In this document: one piece after another, positions 63,161-64,000 of the stretch
How the letters are laid out: each line of letters begins with the position of its first letter
Numbering within the stretch: the stretch's first letter is position 1
Origin: Methanobacteriaceae archaeon
GTDB taxonomy: Archaea; Methanobacteriota; Methanobacteria; Methanobacteriales; Methanobacteriaceae
Assembly: GCA_027318585.1 (NCBI GenBank)
Contig: DAHVOW010000002.1
Span: 93,075 to 157,074 of the forward strand
Length of the DNA stretch: 64,000 nt
Direction: 5' to 3'
Made by a program: the position numbers and the translations under genes
Notes under the pieces: generated by a model
Seen by the model: the letters and a program-made list of their open reading frames with translations, nothing else
Told to the model about the DNA's origin: nothing
The model's database searches: none

Positions 63161-63838
63161 TTATTTTAAAATTCCGTTATTTAATTTGAAAACTTCATCT
63201 GAATATTTAGATATCTCCAGATTGTCGGTAAAAGTGATAATGGTGAATTCATTTTTCAAGTTCATTAAAAGTTCCATAATGTTAAGCGCACCTGATTCTG
63301 ATAGAGAAGAGGTTGGTTCATCAACTAAGAGGAATTGTGGACCATTAATTACGGCCCGGGCTATACTGGCCTTTTGCTGCTCTTCCACAGATACCTGGTT
63401 TGGATAAGACCCCATATTCTCCACTCCCAGATTTTTAAGCATCTTCACAGCCGTATTCTTTTTATTTTTATTCATGGGCAACACTAAATTCTCCAATATA
63501 GTCAAATACGGTAAAAGACCAGGATAAGGAGGAACAACGCCAATTTGATGACGTATTAGATCCAAACGTTCCTGTGGAGATGGGTTTGTGTAGTCTTCCG
63601 AGTCAAAAAACACTGATCCTGAGTCTGGACTCTCTAAAAGTCCCGCGATACGTAAAAGAGTTGATTTTCCTGATCCTGCAGGGCCCACCACCATGTGAAA
63701 TCTATTAGAATTGAATTTAACCGAGATATTGTCCAGAGCCACAATTTTTTCTCCTCCGGATGCAGAATAGGATTTGCTTACCCCTTTCAATTCCAAAATA
63801 ACATCTTTAGACAGGGTTAAATACCCCCTCAAAGCCAT
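63161..63838 (-). CDS. ABC ATPase of LolD/MacB type with degenerate motifs
   Basis: A 225-residue ATPase resembling LolD/MacB. Walker A GPAGSGKST and Walker B FLLVDEPTSSL are intact. But the Q-loop glutamine is replaced (IGVVPPYPGLLP), the LSGGQ signature reads VSVEEQQ, and the H-loop histidine position reads TFTDN. So hydrolysis may be impaired or need a partner. The ATG at 63838 overlaps the upstream permease end by 32 bases and lacks a ribosome site; GAGGGGG lies before a later CTG/ATT region, so the true start may be near 63795. Confidence 0.82.
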   Translation of the reverse strand: MALRGYLTLSKDVILELKGVSKSYSASGGEKIVALDNISVKFNSNRFHMVVGPAGSGKSTLLRIAGLLESPDSGSVFFDSEDYTNPSPQERLDLIRHQIGVVPPYPGLLPYLTILENLVLPMNKNKKNTAVKMLKNLGVENMGSYPNQVSVEEQQKASIARAVINGPQFLLVDEPTSSLSESGALNIMELLMNLKNEFTIITFTDNLEISKYSDEVFKLNNGILK

Positions 63839-64000
63839 TTTTAGACGCTAACCAGGAAGGATATAAACTTAAAAGGAAACTGAGGCCAGTTGTGACCGTA
63901 ACAGTCATGAGTATCAACCATCCCGGTAGCACCAGTCCCGGATTACTGATGCCGATGATCTGGGTTACCAGATACAATCCCACACTACCCAGAACCACCC
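63807..64000 (-). CDS. ABC permease, FtsX/MacB type (partial, 3' end only)
   Basis: The last 63 residues of a membrane protein running off the right edge. Two hydrophobic segments and the ending SLYPSWLASKNGFEGVFNPV match the C-terminus of FtsX-like permeases, where an AxYPARxAxxxxPxEAL motif follows the last helix. It overlaps the degenerate ATPase gene, as in LolCDE-like operons. The substrate cannot be told. Confidence 0.75.
   Translation of the reverse strand, partial: VVLGSVGLYLVTQIIGISNPGLVLPGWLILMTVTVTTGLSFLLSLYPSWLASKNGFEGVFNPV

Overview
The window looks like a chromosomal segment of a methanogenic archaeon of the order Methanobacteriales, closest in character to Methanobacterium. 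The evidence is gene content: phosphosulfolactate synthase (coenzyme M synthesis), a TfuA-type protein of McrA thioglycine formation, a methanogenesis-marker-16 type protein, a Mur-ligase homologue of the pseudomurein kind, geranylgeranylglyceryl phosphate synthase (archaeal lipids), and archaeal information genes (tfe, tfb, spt5, dnaG, gar1, L40e, S3Ae, archaeal P0/L12 stalk). Base composition is moderate and even. Many starts are GTG or TTG behind GGAGGTGAT-like Shine-Dalgarno sites, so I moved several starts to the codon best spaced from such a site. I found no rRNA, tRNA, insertion sequence, prophage or CRISPR array. The window is core chromosome rather than an island.

Layout. 0.1-7.9 kb, mostly minus strand: cofactor and metal-centre genes (LarE-type sulfur transferase, TfuA protein, HD hydrolase, TFE, CofE-like protein, an Fe-S protein with a HypB-like GTPase, a soluble ABC ATPase translationally coupled to comA). 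8.1-17.8 kb, plus strand: pyruvate-kinase C-domain protein, ftsZ, then secE-spt5-L11-L1-P0-L12, alaS and the marker-16 protein. 17.8-22.3 kb, minus: zinc-ribbon membrane protein, then hypD, a phosphoglycolate phosphatase, a TldD/PmbA protein and a radical SAM protein, tightly packed. 22.7-25.8 kb, plus: Mur ligase, secreted or membrane-anchored protein, MobA-like nucleotidyltransferase. 25.9-35.1 kb: mixed short units (DUF169, GGGP synthase, L40e-Tsr3, a response regulator, a fused ChlI/ChlD-type chelatase ATPase, DUF116, CPBP protease, flavoprotein, methyltransferase, NifX-like).

35.5-44.2 kb is one long plus-strand run with overlapping ends: S3Ae, DUF92, ApgM, GlmM, GlmU-like, gamma carbonic anhydrase, HisC, a radical SAM activase and an ASCH-TPR fusion. 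44.4-53.7 kb, minus: BioY, class II photolyase with a DUF523/DUF1722 partner, MFS with PadR, a Xer recombinase, a protease-less Lon-like AAA ATPase, DnaG and a small Toprim protein. 53.9-57.4 kb, plus: DUF211, RraA-like, flippase-like, gar1-tfb. The right end holds membrane and envelope phosphoesterase genes, an AI-2E family protein and the start of an ABC-FtsX system cut by the window edge.

Points most worth a second look: a near-perfect 18-bp inverted repeat that places two BRE/TATA promoters face to face in front of gar1-tfb, the operon of transcription factor B itself; tandem repeats in front of ftsZ and between comA and its divergent neighbour; a nested stem structure before secE; two genes whose strong Shine-Dalgarno sites point to ATT or ATA instead of a standard start codon; an ABC ATPase that keeps Walker A/B but has lost the Q-loop, signature and H-loop residues; the Mur ligase/nucleotidyltransferase operon; and the CofE-like/Fe-S/GTPase metal-centre cluster. 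Family names come from reading the proteins by eye; no searches were run.
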